Below are positions 9,692 to 20,350 of a stretch of 23,237 nt of DNA, piece by piece; position 1 is the stretch's first letter; each line of letters begins with the position of its first letter. The DNA comes from Sphacelaria rigidula. Lineage: Eukaryota > Phaeophyceae > Sphacelariales. The stretch lies in NCBI GenBank assembly GCA_964200075.2, contig CAXNAA020000273.1, forward strand, positions 1 to 23,237. Direction: 5' to 3'. The translations under genes and the position numbers were made by a program. The notes beneath the pieces were generated by a model. It searched no databases. It was not told the DNA's origin and was given only the letters and a program-made list of their open reading frames with translations.

Positions 9692-9922
9692 CTTGAACCA
9701 TTTTTTTTCAGCGACGTCTTGGTCGACTCGACGCCTGGATCTTCCTCTAGCTCCTCCACCTGGGAAAACAGGTGCCGGTGGCAACTCAAGGTGCTGAGAA
9801 TCAGGGGACACGTGATATCCACCACCCGGCATACGATGTCGAATATAGTTACTTTGTATTCGTAGACGATTCACAGTACGACCTTGAGGGCGGGGATTGA
9901 GCACAGTAGGCAGCGGAAGCAT
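9692..9922 (-). CDS. candidate first exon, Pro/Gly/Arg-rich, unknown product
   Basis: An ATG at 9922-9920 opens 77 codons that begin MLPLPTVLNPRPQGRTVNRL and pass a Pro/Gly segment (ELPPAPVFPGGGARGRSRRR). They end TGGTTCAAG|GTGAAC, an acceptable donor in phase 0. The composition resembles that of the candidate exon at 9074-9424 on the same strand, so both may belong to one gene running away from ALG10. The opposite strand also has splice-like borders here (TTTTTTTTCAG at 9701-9711, then a frame with DVLVDSTPGSSSSSS), so strand assignment is not certain. Confidence 0.25.
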
Positions 9923-12440
9923 AAAACTTTCTCGATATTAGTACTCTACACATTTTTCGGAACATCATAAAGATCAGGCCATACCAGTTGCACGTGCAAC
10001 GCACAGGGTTCCACAGAAAATTGCCGGCTATCCGCGACTTGTATATGCAGAAAAAAGCCCAGGAATTCACAATATTTTATGCTCTCTACTACAGATCCGG
10101 AGGATTCCGTTTTTTTCGAACACACCCTGAAGAAATATAGAGCACCTGGGATGTGCAGAAAACCCGATTTTCCACTTTATTCATTCAACACACTCCATTT
10201 ATATGTGTATATACATATATCTAGGGCGCTGTAGATTTGCGCAGGAAATCTTTATCGCCCCCATAAGCCCTTGTCTGGCTAGGTGTGCACACAAATGGTC
10301 AGTGGTCGCTTACTCCTTCCGGACTGTTATAGGGAGTACATGCATATAGACACTGTGTATGATAGAAATGAAATCTCCTGCCATTTAACTTCACGACCCC
10401 TTGACCTATTTTCTATCTCTGCCTGTCGTTCCTACCTGCCTCTCAATGTTTCAGTTTGTGTGCACATGCGTGTGCCTGTGGGTGTATATCTGTGCGGGCC
10501 TGTCTGCCTGTCTGCCTGTCCGCTTGCCGTTTTTCGTGTCGAGTGGTCAGTCTATTTGGCCATCTGTGGCTGGGACGTATTCTCTATCCCGAAAGCCTCG
10601 AAGAGTCTGCATGTGTGTGGACGGTGCGTCGAATTTCTACCCGAATGGAAGTCTTCTCACAGCACAGCACTCTATGCAATTTGAGTACACAGAGCTATCT
10701 GTATCACACGCTGCCTTCACGCGCGAAGCAATGCGGTGGTTCCGACCGGTTCCCCTGCCTTTAAGGTCGTGTGATTGCCCAAGAGCGGCAGCATGGCATC
10801 ACGGAAGGCACTGCCAAACTTCTGCGTGACTCAGTATGTGTGTGTACGTGCGAAGTTTGTGACGAAACCCTCGAAGAACACACCAGTAGAGCGACGACGT
10901 TGAACTCATGAGGGGGGATCCACGCATGGGATGCTGTATTCAAAGCAGACGCGACCTCCATGCTCCAGCTGCCAAATGCACGACTGACTGGATCTTTGTT
11001 TCCAGCAACACCAACCAGATGGCTAGCTCGCACGGCGATACCTGCGTGACATGTGGCGAGGGATGGACGTGTCGACCTAGGCTCATCAAGAAGAGCATCT
11101 CCACCTCCATCGGTAATCCCACGATTACTGGTGTCTTCCTCACAGCACCGTTACATTGATATTACCTTCTTGTCAAAGAGGGATGCGCTTCTACACATAT
11201 CCAAAAACCTCGGGGGACTGGAAAAAATGACACTGTACGCCTCGTCACTCGGTTGTGACACGGAGTATACTATACATGCATTCTTCGCCTTATTCTGAGA
11301 TAATCAGTCTCTGCTTCCTGTGCCATGCAACATTTGAGGGACTACCAACGCACTAAAGCCAAAGAATTCGTTCCGGTGGATGGGGGTATAGTTACCTGTC
11401 CTGCCTCTGGGCTGACGTTCATGTATAGGTTGTTTTCAGCGGCACCATGCGACGAGCACTCGTTAGGTCTTTCGTGTCCATGCAAACCTCAGCAAGTTGT
11501 CCACAAACGCAGTATGGATAAGCGTGCCACAGTATACAAGAAAACACCGAACATGAAGATATTTTCGAACCACCGCATCTGTCTTGACTTCAGAGCATTG
11601 CAGATAAAGTGAGCGTGCAGGCATTACCAGGTGCTTTTGAAATGCCCAGGCCGACCAGTGAACCACAGGTAGCTGGCGGTATGTTCTCTTTCGCTGGTTT
11701 TTGTAGCCCCAGTCGGTCCTGCCTGCGCGGCGAGAGCCAGGGGTTTACTTCGAACTGCACAGACCACATGAGGCGTTTCATTTTCCCTCCGTACAGCTCT
11801 TTGTGCGGTACACCCAAGACTACGCCATATCACCAGACATACATGCCCCCGAGGTGGGTTGTGAGAAAGCTGAGAATCCTCCCATCCTCGGCACGGTGAC
11901 CATCGCATATCCTTCACTATGACAACACGGAGCGTCTGCCGCCTTTCGCGCATGCCACACACCACTCACCCGCCCGCCTCACATTGATTGTACCATCCTG
12001 TATTGTGGCAGCCAGCAACAACCATTCAATCCATACATGCAACCCGCGTAGTACGGCACGCACCTGTGTTGCCTATCACTTGCTGAAAATAAGATGTTCA
12101 GCTTGGTGTGATGCTGCTTCTGTGGCCAGCATCGCGAGAAGGTGAAGGGACACAGGGAACATCTGGCGTAGAAAATGACCTCGGCAATCTTCGGTCCAGT
12201 GGCACCGAGTTCTGATATTTCAAAGAACCATCATAGAACCCGTTTCGAGGATTGGTTCTCTTTTAATCGATAGTTGTTTGCCGCCGGTTTTCGAGGTGGG
12301 ATCTGTCACCAGGACTCGTGATCAACAATGCAGGGTGGAGCTATTCTGTTTTCTGTGGTACAGGCTTCGTTCGTGTACTCTCTCCTTCTACGTCGCATCT
12401 AGCAGGGGGGGTGCGGAAGAAATAGAAGACAAACGGCACC
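9923..12440. other. no firm gene; upstream region of ALG10
   Basis: Several frames of 70-140 codons overlap on both strands (for example 10401-10829 plus, 11624-11965 minus), with no recognisable motif. A short CTGT/CTGC repeat lies at about 10498-10521 and accounts for a Cys/Leu-rich frame. The ALG10 promoter should lie in the right part of this stretch, but I see no distinct TATA box or other element that I would defend. Confidence 0.35.
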
Positions 12441-12575
12441 ATGTCCTTGACCTCGCTCTCCCAAGATTGGCCCAACGACCCTCATCGTCCAGTGCGGATG
12501 ATCGTCGGCATAGCGGCGACTTGCTTTGTCATGTGTTCGTGGTCCTTCACATCTGTCGCGCCAGAGCCTTACATG
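12441..12575 (+). CDS. ALG10: ALG10 exon 1 (dolichyl-P-Glc alpha-1,2-glucosyltransferase)
   Basis: ALG10/DIE2 (family GT59) transfers the final alpha-1,2-linked glucose from dolichyl-phosphate-glucose to the Glc2Man9GlcNAc2 lipid-linked precursor in the ER, completing the oligosaccharide that OST moves onto proteins. This exon holds 45 codons. A short polar N-terminus (MSLTSLSQDWPNDPHRPVR) is followed by a membrane segment (about residues 20-40, MIVGIAATCFVMCSW...) and then APEPYM. The ATG sits in a favourable GGCACCATGTC context and no longer upstream frame exists. The exon ends TACATG|GTGAGA in phase 0. EPYM is the first half of the family signature EPYMDEIFHIPxAQxYC, and the second half lies in exon 2. 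The family usually has over 400 residues with many membrane segments, so most of the gene lies outside the window. Confidence 0.85.
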
Positions 12576-13914
12576 GTGAGAACTGTTGTTGCTCAGTCCT
12601 TTCAACCATGGGCTTTATTGGGGTGGTGTGTTCAGATGTCTGACACTGACACTTACTTGGCTTCGAGGATCGGATATCTGTGCTGTAGGTGATGGTCGAT
12701 AACACCGAGGTTGATATTTTTTTAATCTCGATTAGCTCAAGTCCCCAGCAATCCCGTTCGCCGAGGTATTGTGGAAACATCGCCCATCGACACATCCATC
12801 GGGCGTATCGCAGCCGCAGCGCTATAGAATATCGGGGTTGGACCCGTCATCCGCGGTGGTGATACACTCGCCATACGTGCATGCCAGAGAACATCAGATT
12901 GCTTCGCCTGTTTAGTGTCACGTTTTTTACCACCCCCAACATCAAATCACATTCGAATCTATCACCTTCGATGCATTCCACTCGAAGACATGAGACTCGG
13001 AACGGTACGAGTTCAACAAAGGATGTAATTATTATTAGACCCTCGGTTTCCCCACTGTATTTATTCAACCTTGGCATCGGCAGAGGCAACACAAAACCCA
13101 AGGTTTGCACACAAGGTAGATTACCCATCCCGCCACTCGTCCAGCGACATGTCGGCGAGGTACCATTTCCTGTCGAGTATTTTCACTGAAGATTTTGGAG
13201 TGGGACGGAATCGCGATACGAAGAGGAAGACTGATTTTTATGGCAGTCACCAAGCTTGACCTGTACGCAGATCGGTGGACCTCGAATCAGGGAACACATT
13301 TTATGGACCCCGACGTGGGCCAGATCGGGGACGCTCAAATCGATGTCACGATTTGAGAACGATTCTTCCCCATTTTTCGACAAAATCAGGGGAAAATTGA
13401 GGTTCTTCAATTTTGGAGGAAGCGGCGCAATTGCAGTAATGCACGGTGATAGGGCAACAGGCGTTTAATATTATTGCAACTGCGGCAGCAGATAGCCTCG
13501 TGACAGCGCAGACCGTGCTTGCATGTGCCAGCAGCTGGAGCAGCTTCGCACGAGGTTTGACAAGCGGACGAAAAGTGTTGACGCCGCACCCTGCGCTGCC
13601 TTATGTATCACCATAACGAGCGATACTGTACTATCCTACTCTGTTGTCGCTATACTTGCAGGGTGATGTACAGCACTGCACTACTGAACTCTTCTCGCAC
13701 GCTGTTCACTGTTATTGCAATACCGACTGTGCCATCATGTATTACCACAAGGCAGTATCGTCTACTGTGATGGAGTGTACTGCACAGTATTAATGTACTT
13801 CCGCTGTATCATAAGTCTGTGCAGTTATGGGCGCTTAGTCGTAAAGGTACTTATACTTTGACGTTTAGCCTTTGGCCGGGTCCGTTAGAAAGACAAAACG
13901 CATACAAAGCTCAC

Positions 13915-14216
13915 TAAAAAAAAAAAAAAACGGAGATTATCTTGTACACTAAAACTAGGTCAAAATATACCCCATTTTGGCCCTTTTTGGTCCACTTATA
14001 CCCCAATGTTGACCGATTTTGGACATTTTTCCGTCGAGCAATAGTGATCACATGCTGAAAAGTTGTTTGATAGGGCATGCGTAGTTTAACGTCACGGAGA
14101 TATCCAAATCAGTGGTGGTTTTGCGGTTTTGGCACTTTTTTCACGATTTTTCGCGATTTCCGGGCCTGCTATGCTTTACTGGGGAAAACAGCGAAAAATG
14201 GCCATATTTTGACCGA
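13915..14216 (+). repeat. inverted-repeat element remnant after an A run
   Basis: A poly-A run at 13915-13930 is followed by an arm at 13957-13990 containing GGTCAAAATATACCCC and TTTTGGCCCTTTTT. The opposite arm at 14191-14216 reads AAAAATGGCCATATTTTGAC. The pairing is good apart from about 7 bp missing from the right arm. The sequence between is rich in T runs and in TTTTGG or TTTTCGCG motifs. No coding capacity is evident. A non-autonomous inverted-repeat element or a decayed transposon end is likely. Confidence 0.4.
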
Positions 14217-14930
14217 CCCACTTTTCCTCGATCGCGAGGCTGCACGGGTCAAGCACCCATGTTGCAGAAAGAGTTTTGCTTTTAGCTAAAAAAACGCCAA
14301 GGAATGCAATAAAAAAATCGAAAATCAAATCTGACACCGTTAAGGGCTCGTATAAACATGACGGCACAGACTTATGAGACAGGGGAAGTATTACCCTAGG
14401 GTACCACGGTACGACACTGCACTTGAAGGATGACTCACCGCCTGCCTGCTCTTGGGGTTCACTGTAATAAGGTGCGATGCCGCACTCATGCTGAAAATGA
14501 CCGTCCGTGTACAGAACTAGTTTACAAAGCTGTGAGACGAAGAGTCCCCACGGATCTGACTTTCGTAAATATGAGTCCCCCCATTTCCACAGATTGCTAT
14601 CTCCACAGAATCGAGATTCGTCCTCATGAAAACACGTGGGGTAAAATTGTACTGTACAGTACGATGAATTATTTCAAGTATACACTTCAGCAGTACAGTT
14701 ATGGGTGGGACTGGAGGGCCTAACGACCAAAAATTCAGCGGCAAACTAAAAAAAAAACAGAAGTGCGGAGGAATAATTAACACGTCAGTAGGTGGTCGCA
14801 TCTGTGCTGAGGCCCTCTCAAGCAGAACGCACGCTTCATCACTTAAAAACTTGGTTTACTATGGGACAGCTGTAGCACGGGAGATCGCGCGGTTCTCGAC
14901 ATAGGAAGCAAGCCAGCCCACGGCACTTCA

Positions 14931-14949
14931 CCCCCGCCCCCCCCCCCCG
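14931..14949. repeat. C-rich homopolymer tract
   Basis: CCCCCG followed by a run of 12 C. It is a simple-sequence tract inside intron 1. Confidence 0.85.
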
Positions 14950-15270
14950 CATACACACAAGATCTAGGGAACCACGTTTCACATTTTCTTGGCGTCGCGT
15001 CAGCAGCGACAACTCTCCCCCCCTCAGAGCGCAAACCACCTCATTTTTGTACGTTTGGGTTTGTTGCGGCTCAGTATCACGCTCAAACGAAAAAGTGAAA
15101 TTGGTTGATCAAGCTTGGGTGCGTGGGAAGCGCACACAAGAAACCGCAGTCCAATCCTATGTTTCGTCACCGAGTTCTACGCGTTGCGCGATCAGCACTT
15201 TGGGGTTGAGGGTTAATAGCGCTATTCGAGGTCCAACATGGCAAATTCAAAAAAATCGGTGCGCATGCTT

Positions 15271-16323
15271 TTCTTTCTTGCCGCAAGCAAGTTGTGGCGA
15301 CATGCAGTTTGGTGCGTGCCGCCAGGCGCTGCTGCTTAGTTCTGTGCAGCTGTGCACTAGAGGCAATTTCGCCGTTCAACAGCGAGAATCCCTTGAAGTG
15401 TCGAATTTCAGAGGGGGAGTTCACAGAAGGAAGACAAAGCTAGCGGCTGCTTCGTGTCAGGGCTCCAGTACCGAAGCCGAGGCGTCTGGAGCGATTGCAC
15501 TACGTACACGGCCTTACATCTGTCACTGTCTGTGATCATGCATTTAGTATTTGTCTGTTTATATATACTAATATAATAGTCGGATGCAAATCATGCGACG
15601 TTCGACAAGCTTCCTTCCGAGTTTTTTCTTGCTGCGAGCAATGTGTGACGGTGTCATACTTTGTGGCGTGCCACTATGTGCTGCTTTGTTCTGTATGGCT
15701 GTGCACAAAAAGCAAAATAGCCCTTTAACAGCGAGAACCCTTCATGTATTGAGTTGCAGAGGGCGAGGTAACACCTGAACTTCGGCTGTTGGATCTGAAG
15801 GTTCCAGCGGAGAAACCACGGCGCCAAGAGCGATGTTTATTTTAGACTCGTACGCACTGACTATGTATGAACAGGTCAGCAGAGCCATGATGTTTCAACT
15901 GACTGCCTGTACATATGAAAAATAATATGTGAACTATGCGATTTACACCAACCTGTATCTTCGACCAGATGCTATTTTTTGGCACCAATCAATATCATGA
16001 CTTTTGCTTTGGTGGCGGCCCGCCATGTGCAGCTCTGTTCTGTGGGGATGTGCACAAAGGACAACCTCACGTATCATGAGCGGATGCCCTTTCATCCCTT
16101 GACTTGTAGAGGACGAGTTCACCGATAAAATACGGCTGGCTTGTGACAGACGTTTTCGAGACAGAACCCAAGGCGTCCACGAGTAGAGCGATCTTTATAT
16201 TTGATGACTCACTGGCCATGTATGACCAGGTCGGCACAGCAACAATGTTCCACGTGACCGTTTGTACCTATCACAAAGAATATGTACGCTATGCGACTTC
16301 AGCCAACTTGTTGTTTAAAGGGG
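15271..16323 (+). repeat. three tandem, diverged 350-bp units with fossil coding signal
   Basis: The units start at about 15271, 15623 and 15973. Shared landmarks in order are a CTTGC(C/T)GC block (units 1 and 2), CTGTTCTGTG or similar, a GTGCAC block, an AACAGCGAGAA block (units 1 and 2), and a final block ending near TATGCGA...CCAAC. The last blocks of units 2 (15827-15955) and 3 (16185-16310) align as codons. RAMFIL, TMYEQV, MFQLTACTY and YVNYA in unit 2 correspond to RAIFIF, AMYDQV, MFHVTVCTY and YVRYA in unit 3. Over 40 aligned codons I count 8, 6 and 16 differences at codon positions 1, 2 and 3, and the one length difference is in frame. Unit 2 now has stops in this frame; unit 3 has an open frame over 16143-16361. 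Protein family unknown. Confidence 0.65.
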
Positions 16324-16753
16324 ACACTATACAGGCGGGAAGGAGCGCAGTCGGTGACTAACCAGTTTACCTCGCCCATTCCCATATCACCATCCATCTT
16401 GTCTCTGCTGGCCTCTCAACGTTTTCCGTCACGTTTGTCCAACTTCTTCCCTCACGAGATTTTGAAATTAGAGGAAAATTGACGTTCGAGATGTTGATCT
16501 GGACAGATTGTACCAGACCATGCCCAAGCGACTGACAAGATGGGATTCCTCCCTCTCGTGCCATGACCCTGACTCCATGAGAGCCATTCAAAGTTCACTC
16601 TCCAATCCCGCAGTCACAGCTATGTGTAGGACATGCAGCGCGCAGCCAATCCGCGCAAGGTAAATATCTGGATCGTCACCATCAACATCGCCCTCAGTAC
16701 TTTCCACATGCGCGATGCTGCTGCTCATGATATTTCTTGGTGGTGTCTTTTCC

Positions 16754-17015
16754 CACTGAATACGTTGTACGGTATAACTCAGCGGTATCTTTTTCATCAC
16801 TGGCTGAGGTATACGTTATACTTGGTAAGCGGTAAGTGTTTCCGCCGGATGATTCATTTGGTATAAATGAGCGATACTTTTCCCCACTGTACGAGTCATA
16901 CGGTATACCTCAGCGGCACCAATTTCTACTGGCTGAGTTGTACAGTATACTTACTCAACGGTACCTGCCTCCAGTGTGAGGTATACGGTAATTCTCAGCG
17001 GTAGCAACTTCCATT
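16754..17015 (+). repeat. six-unit 43-44 bp array with partly palindromic cores
   Basis: The units start at about 16754, 16798, 16841 (degenerate), 16885, 16928 and 16972. A consensus is CACTG-GCTGAGGTATACGGTATACCTCAGCGGTACC-AATTTC. The central part is a near-palindrome (GAGGTATAC-G-GTATACCTC), so units could fold as hairpins or bind a dimeric protein. The units differ from each other at many positions, so the array is old or tolerates change. It lies within ALG10 intron 1. It is not a CRISPR: repeats and spacers are not distinct, and it sits in an intron of a eukaryotic gene. Confidence 0.75.
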
Positions 17016-17237
17016 GCTTTAGTTCTATCGCACAACTGAGTCAGCTCGTGAGTTGTCTGACGTGTGGAAGTTTGCTTTGAGTTGAGTGAGCTGCAAGCCT
17101 CACCGATTGTCGCACTGCAGCGGGTTGCTGAGATTCTAACTCTTTTAGTGCCGTACGTTTCAATGTGCGCGTCCCGCTTCCACTTCTTTCGCTCCTCTTT
17201 GTCCACAAGTTTTGGCGTCGTTGTTACGCATCACATG

Positions 17238-17259
17238 CACACACACACACACACACACA
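17238..17259. repeat. CA dinucleotide microsatellite
   Basis: Eleven CA units inside ALG10 intron 1. Confidence 0.95.
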
Positions 17260-19292
17260 TGTGGGATCACGACTTGTAGTACATTGGCAACTAATGCATC
17301 CTAACATGTTTTTAGACACGGCTGGGGGTGAGCAACCCGACTCAACGTGCGCAACGCAAACCAGAGGAAGTCACGCCAGTGTTGATCTCTCAATTTCCGA
17401 CGCACTCCCCCGCTGGGTTACATCTGTCAGGTGCGGTGATGTACTCTCTGTATTGTATTAGTTCATCGCGCGAAGATCAGTTGTGATGGTTGGAGCGATG
17501 AACTACGCCATGTACATTCTTGTTACGGGCAACTTCATCATATGTACGTTTGGTTTTAGAGCCGTTATTCACGCGTGTGCAGGCCAATTGTTTACTTGGA
17601 ATTAGGGTGCCGGAATAGGTCAAACGACGTGCTCACATCTTGATAGCAGCGCTCATCGAGAGCAACACGGAATACATCGGGGTTCATGTTGCCATGTGCG
17701 CCACGGCCAATTGCACAGTACTGCCAGCGGCAATTTTGTGACGGGCAACGAGGGCTTTTTGCGGAGATGTATGTATTGGAAAATTTCGGTTTGATGACGA
17801 ACACTGTTCTAGAGACAGATGGCCAAAATCTGGACTGGGAGCGTTACGCATTATACCCATGCACAGGTGCCTGTACCTCTCCCACCACAAGCATGTTTCC
17901 CTCTGTCGAGGAACACCCTTGAAGAAGTTCTCCCTACGCTCAATAGTAAACCCAAGCAAGTCAGCAGATTCAGCTGATGACACGCACACAGCTAGAAATT
18001 TCGACAGTGGTCGCTGGGACGCTTTTTGGGCTATCGAGCACCCAGAATTCGGAAGTCAACAGTACAGCGAAGCAGCTGGGCGTACAGGACAGTTTCCGTT
18101 TACGACACAGTACAGAAAGCAGTTTCAATCAAGTTGGGTCATGAGTTGTTATTCAAGAGGCAGTTTTGCGATAACCACCATAATTGCTTTTGCTTGTTAA
18201 GCATAGTTTGGCGTTAGTATTGATCCATTTACCACGAGCGCATTACGTCTTGACGGAACAAGAGACGCACAGTCTTCCACAGCCATATTACTTGGCCTTA
18301 TAAAGGCACCCGCCGTTCTGCATTATCGTTGTCGACGTGTCACTCGAGCGTGCCTCCAGAGTCATCATTTGCGTTGATGCCACGCGGCTCAACAACGAAA
18401 GGGGCGCCACGAAACATCTCCGGGAAGGAATTTGGTCGTACTTCGTGTGTCCTGTAATATCACAAGTAGTAACTACCTTGAAGTTCGCACCCCGTTACGT
18501 GCTCACCCCTTCCCTTTCAGCACCCTACTTTCGTCTACACAGCGGAGGTTTCCAAACTTTGTGCAGACTCCGTATGCCCGTCCGCCCCCCCCTGCACAAC
18601 ATGCCATTTGTTCCGTCCGGGAGGTGATCTGCACGGCCGGATTGCTTTGACACTCCTAACCGAGGCAACCTTCAGGGCTAGTGCGGTAGCGGTTATTCCT
18701 GCTAGTCACATTCCGAGGTTCATTATTATTATCATTATCATATTATATCCGTCACATTAGCTCGATCTCTCGAACCCGTGGTCACAGAGTGCAAGGAGCA
18801 TACCACCCATACCCATAATCCAAACAGCCCGCAGAAGAAGGCAAGAAACTAAACATCTACACGAAAAAGGTTTATTATCTCGATACTAGAAATGTTCCCG
18901 ATGCCCTGCTCTCCGACAATCTACCTGTTGCAGGTCGGCGTTCGCCCGCTCTACCTACGTGCTGCCTGTCTGTCGGGAAATAACGTAGATAATGACCACA
19001 CGCGACCAGTCTCTCGCGCAAAGTGACATTGAACTGTATATATACATTTCGGTTTTTTTTTTAGCCGCTAGCGTCGCCGTTAGAAATGACGCTGAATGGT
19101 CAAGCCTCATACCGGGATGTTTCGAGCGTTTCTCGGGTCGCCGATGACACTATGTTTCATGCTCGTTCCCCTGTGGCGATGACCCCGGGATATGTCGCAG
19201 AGGGTACTTGTATCTCGTCGCGATTAGTTCATGTTCGTAATCCTGTGCATGTCCTCCCGGCGTCCCTCGTCCGCGTTTGCTTTCAATGTCAG

Positions 19293-19344
19293 GACGAAAT
19301 ATTTCATATACCGATGGCACAGGCGTACTGCAAAGCAAACTACG
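19293..19344 (+). CDS. ALG10: ALG10 exon 2 (conserved DEIFHIPxAQxYC motif)
   Basis: TTTCAATGTCAG|GAC opens the exon and AACTACG|GTGAGA closes it. The 52 nt give DEIFHIPMAQAYCKANY plus one base (G) of the next codon. DEIFHIPxAQxYC is the hallmark of the ALG10/DIE2 family and follows EPYM of exon 1 directly in known members. Its acidic residues lie on the luminal side after the first membrane helix and are thought to serve catalysis or binding of the dolichyl-P-Glc donor. The exon enters in phase 0, matching exon 1, and leaves in phase 1. The family continues with a W-D-P-x-I-T-T-x-P-G-L-Y segment. I searched for it by eye to the right edge and did not find it, so exon 3 lies beyond 23237. Confidence 0.85.
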
Positions 19345-19732
19345 GTGAGAGTGTTTTTTTTTCTTTCACCAAAATATATCGTGGAGTTGTAGACGTGAAA
19401 CGGGGCGTTCTCGTAAATAGTCGTGTGCACGTCTATACACAGATTGAAATGGGCAACACTAATCCAGCAGCGCATATCTGCGGCGCCATGTCACGCCCAC
19501 GGCTCTTCATCATAATTTAATATAAGTAGGGCAATTCATCCTAATTGTGCGGTCGTACGGAGGCACGAAAATCTGTTGTATCGGCCACTTCCAACCAGGT
19601 CGTGTCGACAATAAAGACCTTGCATACAGCCATTTAATTCATTCTAATATACCCTGTAATAGGTCATGACACCCATACCCTAAACTGACGTACCCTGTCG
19701 AATCGCTCTTGAATATATGTGTGTGCAAACGT

Positions 19733-19905
19733 AACACCGGGGGGGGGCGTACTCATGTGTTGCTTGCCTTAGTCCTTTGACCGTTGACCACGCATCCCTT
19801 TCGAGACGGAGCATTAACACCGGGGGGGAGGGCTGGGGAGTGTACTCATGATCTCGCATGCCGTAATAAGAAGACCATTGACCTCGCATCCCTGCAAAGC
19901 CGGGG
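19733..19905 (+). repeat. two tandem G-rich 80-90 bp units
   Basis: Unit a (19733-19815) and unit b (19816-19905) both start AACACCGGGGGG, continue to GTACTCATG, and then have TTGACC or similar before CGCATCCCT. Unit a matches the copy at the right window edge (23155-23237) over about 75 bp with roughly 90% identity, so the unit is dispersed as well as tandem. Confidence 0.65.
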
Positions 19906-20144
19906 CGGACCACGCCGAGGTTTTGCCGGACCAGACTTGCAGTCAATCACCAAGTGCGATGCGCCGTGATGTGTTCGGTGAGTCGCATCAAGGGTGAGCT
20001 GCATCCTGCTAAGTTTGTTCGGCCCGAAGCGTACTGCTTATCTTGCATATGGATGACAGCCTCCAATGAATTGCTTTATTTTTTGCTATCGCCACTTCCA
20101 GAGACAGCCACGGGTTACGCACTGTCTCATGGCAGCGTTGAAAG

Positions 20145-20263
20145 TCGGATATCGATACTCGATACGATTCCGATAATATCGGCCGATACGGCGTATCGGT
20201 ATCGCCGCTTCCCAAGCCGATATTTGTCGATACGTATCAATATCAACATCAGATATTGATATG

Positions 20264-20268
<5 letters not shown>
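20145..20268 (+). repeat. GTATCG/CGATAC-rich cluster, left copy
   Basis: The region is dense in ATCGATAC, CGATAC and GTATCG words in both orientations. ATCGATACTCGATAC at 20151-20165 recurs exactly, in inverted orientation, at 22770-22784. Such palindrome-rich tracts often lie near the ends of DNA transposons. Confidence 0.55.

Positions 20269-20301
<33 letters not shown>
20269..20301. repeat. TA dinucleotide microsatellite
   Basis: About 16 TA units directly follow the GTATCG cluster. They account for the Tyr/Ile-rich frames on the minus strand. Confidence 0.95.
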
Positions 20302-20304
<3 letters not shown>

Positions 20305-20350
20305 CACATGCGGGCTGGTTCACGGAAAACCCCCCCAAAACACTCATCGG

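Larger units (their letters stand above)
12576..19292 (+). other. ALG10: ALG10 intron 1, 6.7 kb, repeat-rich
   Basis: The intron starts GTGAGA and ends GCTTTCAATGTCAG with a moderately pyrimidine-rich 3' end. Removing it joins EPYM to DEIFHIP in phase 0 with nothing missing relative to the family, so no extra exon is needed inside. It contains an inverted-repeat element, a 350-bp tandem triplication, a six-unit 43-44 bp array and a CA microsatellite. The stretches 12576-13910, 14350-15270 and 17260-19292 hold no feature that I can support. Confidence 0.8.

Noticed and set aside
10401-10829. 142-codon Cys/Leu-rich ORF as a membrane protein
   Set aside because: Its hydrophobic part comes from a CTGT/CTGC repeat, and three overlapping frames look equally plausible.
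12441-12692. 83-codon ORF read as a complete gene
   Set aside because: The first 45 codons are ALG10 exon 1. The remainder runs past the GTGAGA donor into intron 1.
15047-15535. 162-codon ORF as a gene
   Set aside because: It covers tandem unit 1, its length is expected by chance, and its frame is not the one that shows codon-position bias between units 2 and 3.
16754-17015. CRISPR array
   Set aside because: Units have no constant repeat separated by unique spacers, are diverged from each other, and lie in an intron of a eukaryotic gene with no cas genes.
19086-19520. 144-codon ATG ORF with a TATA-like sequence upstream
   Set aside because: It contains ALG10 exon 2 in the same frame. The flanking parts are intron, and the AG and GT borders plus the family motif explain the conserved core better.
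20086-20309. Tyr/Ile-rich minus-strand ORFs
   Set aside because: Caused by the TA microsatellite and GTATCG cluster.
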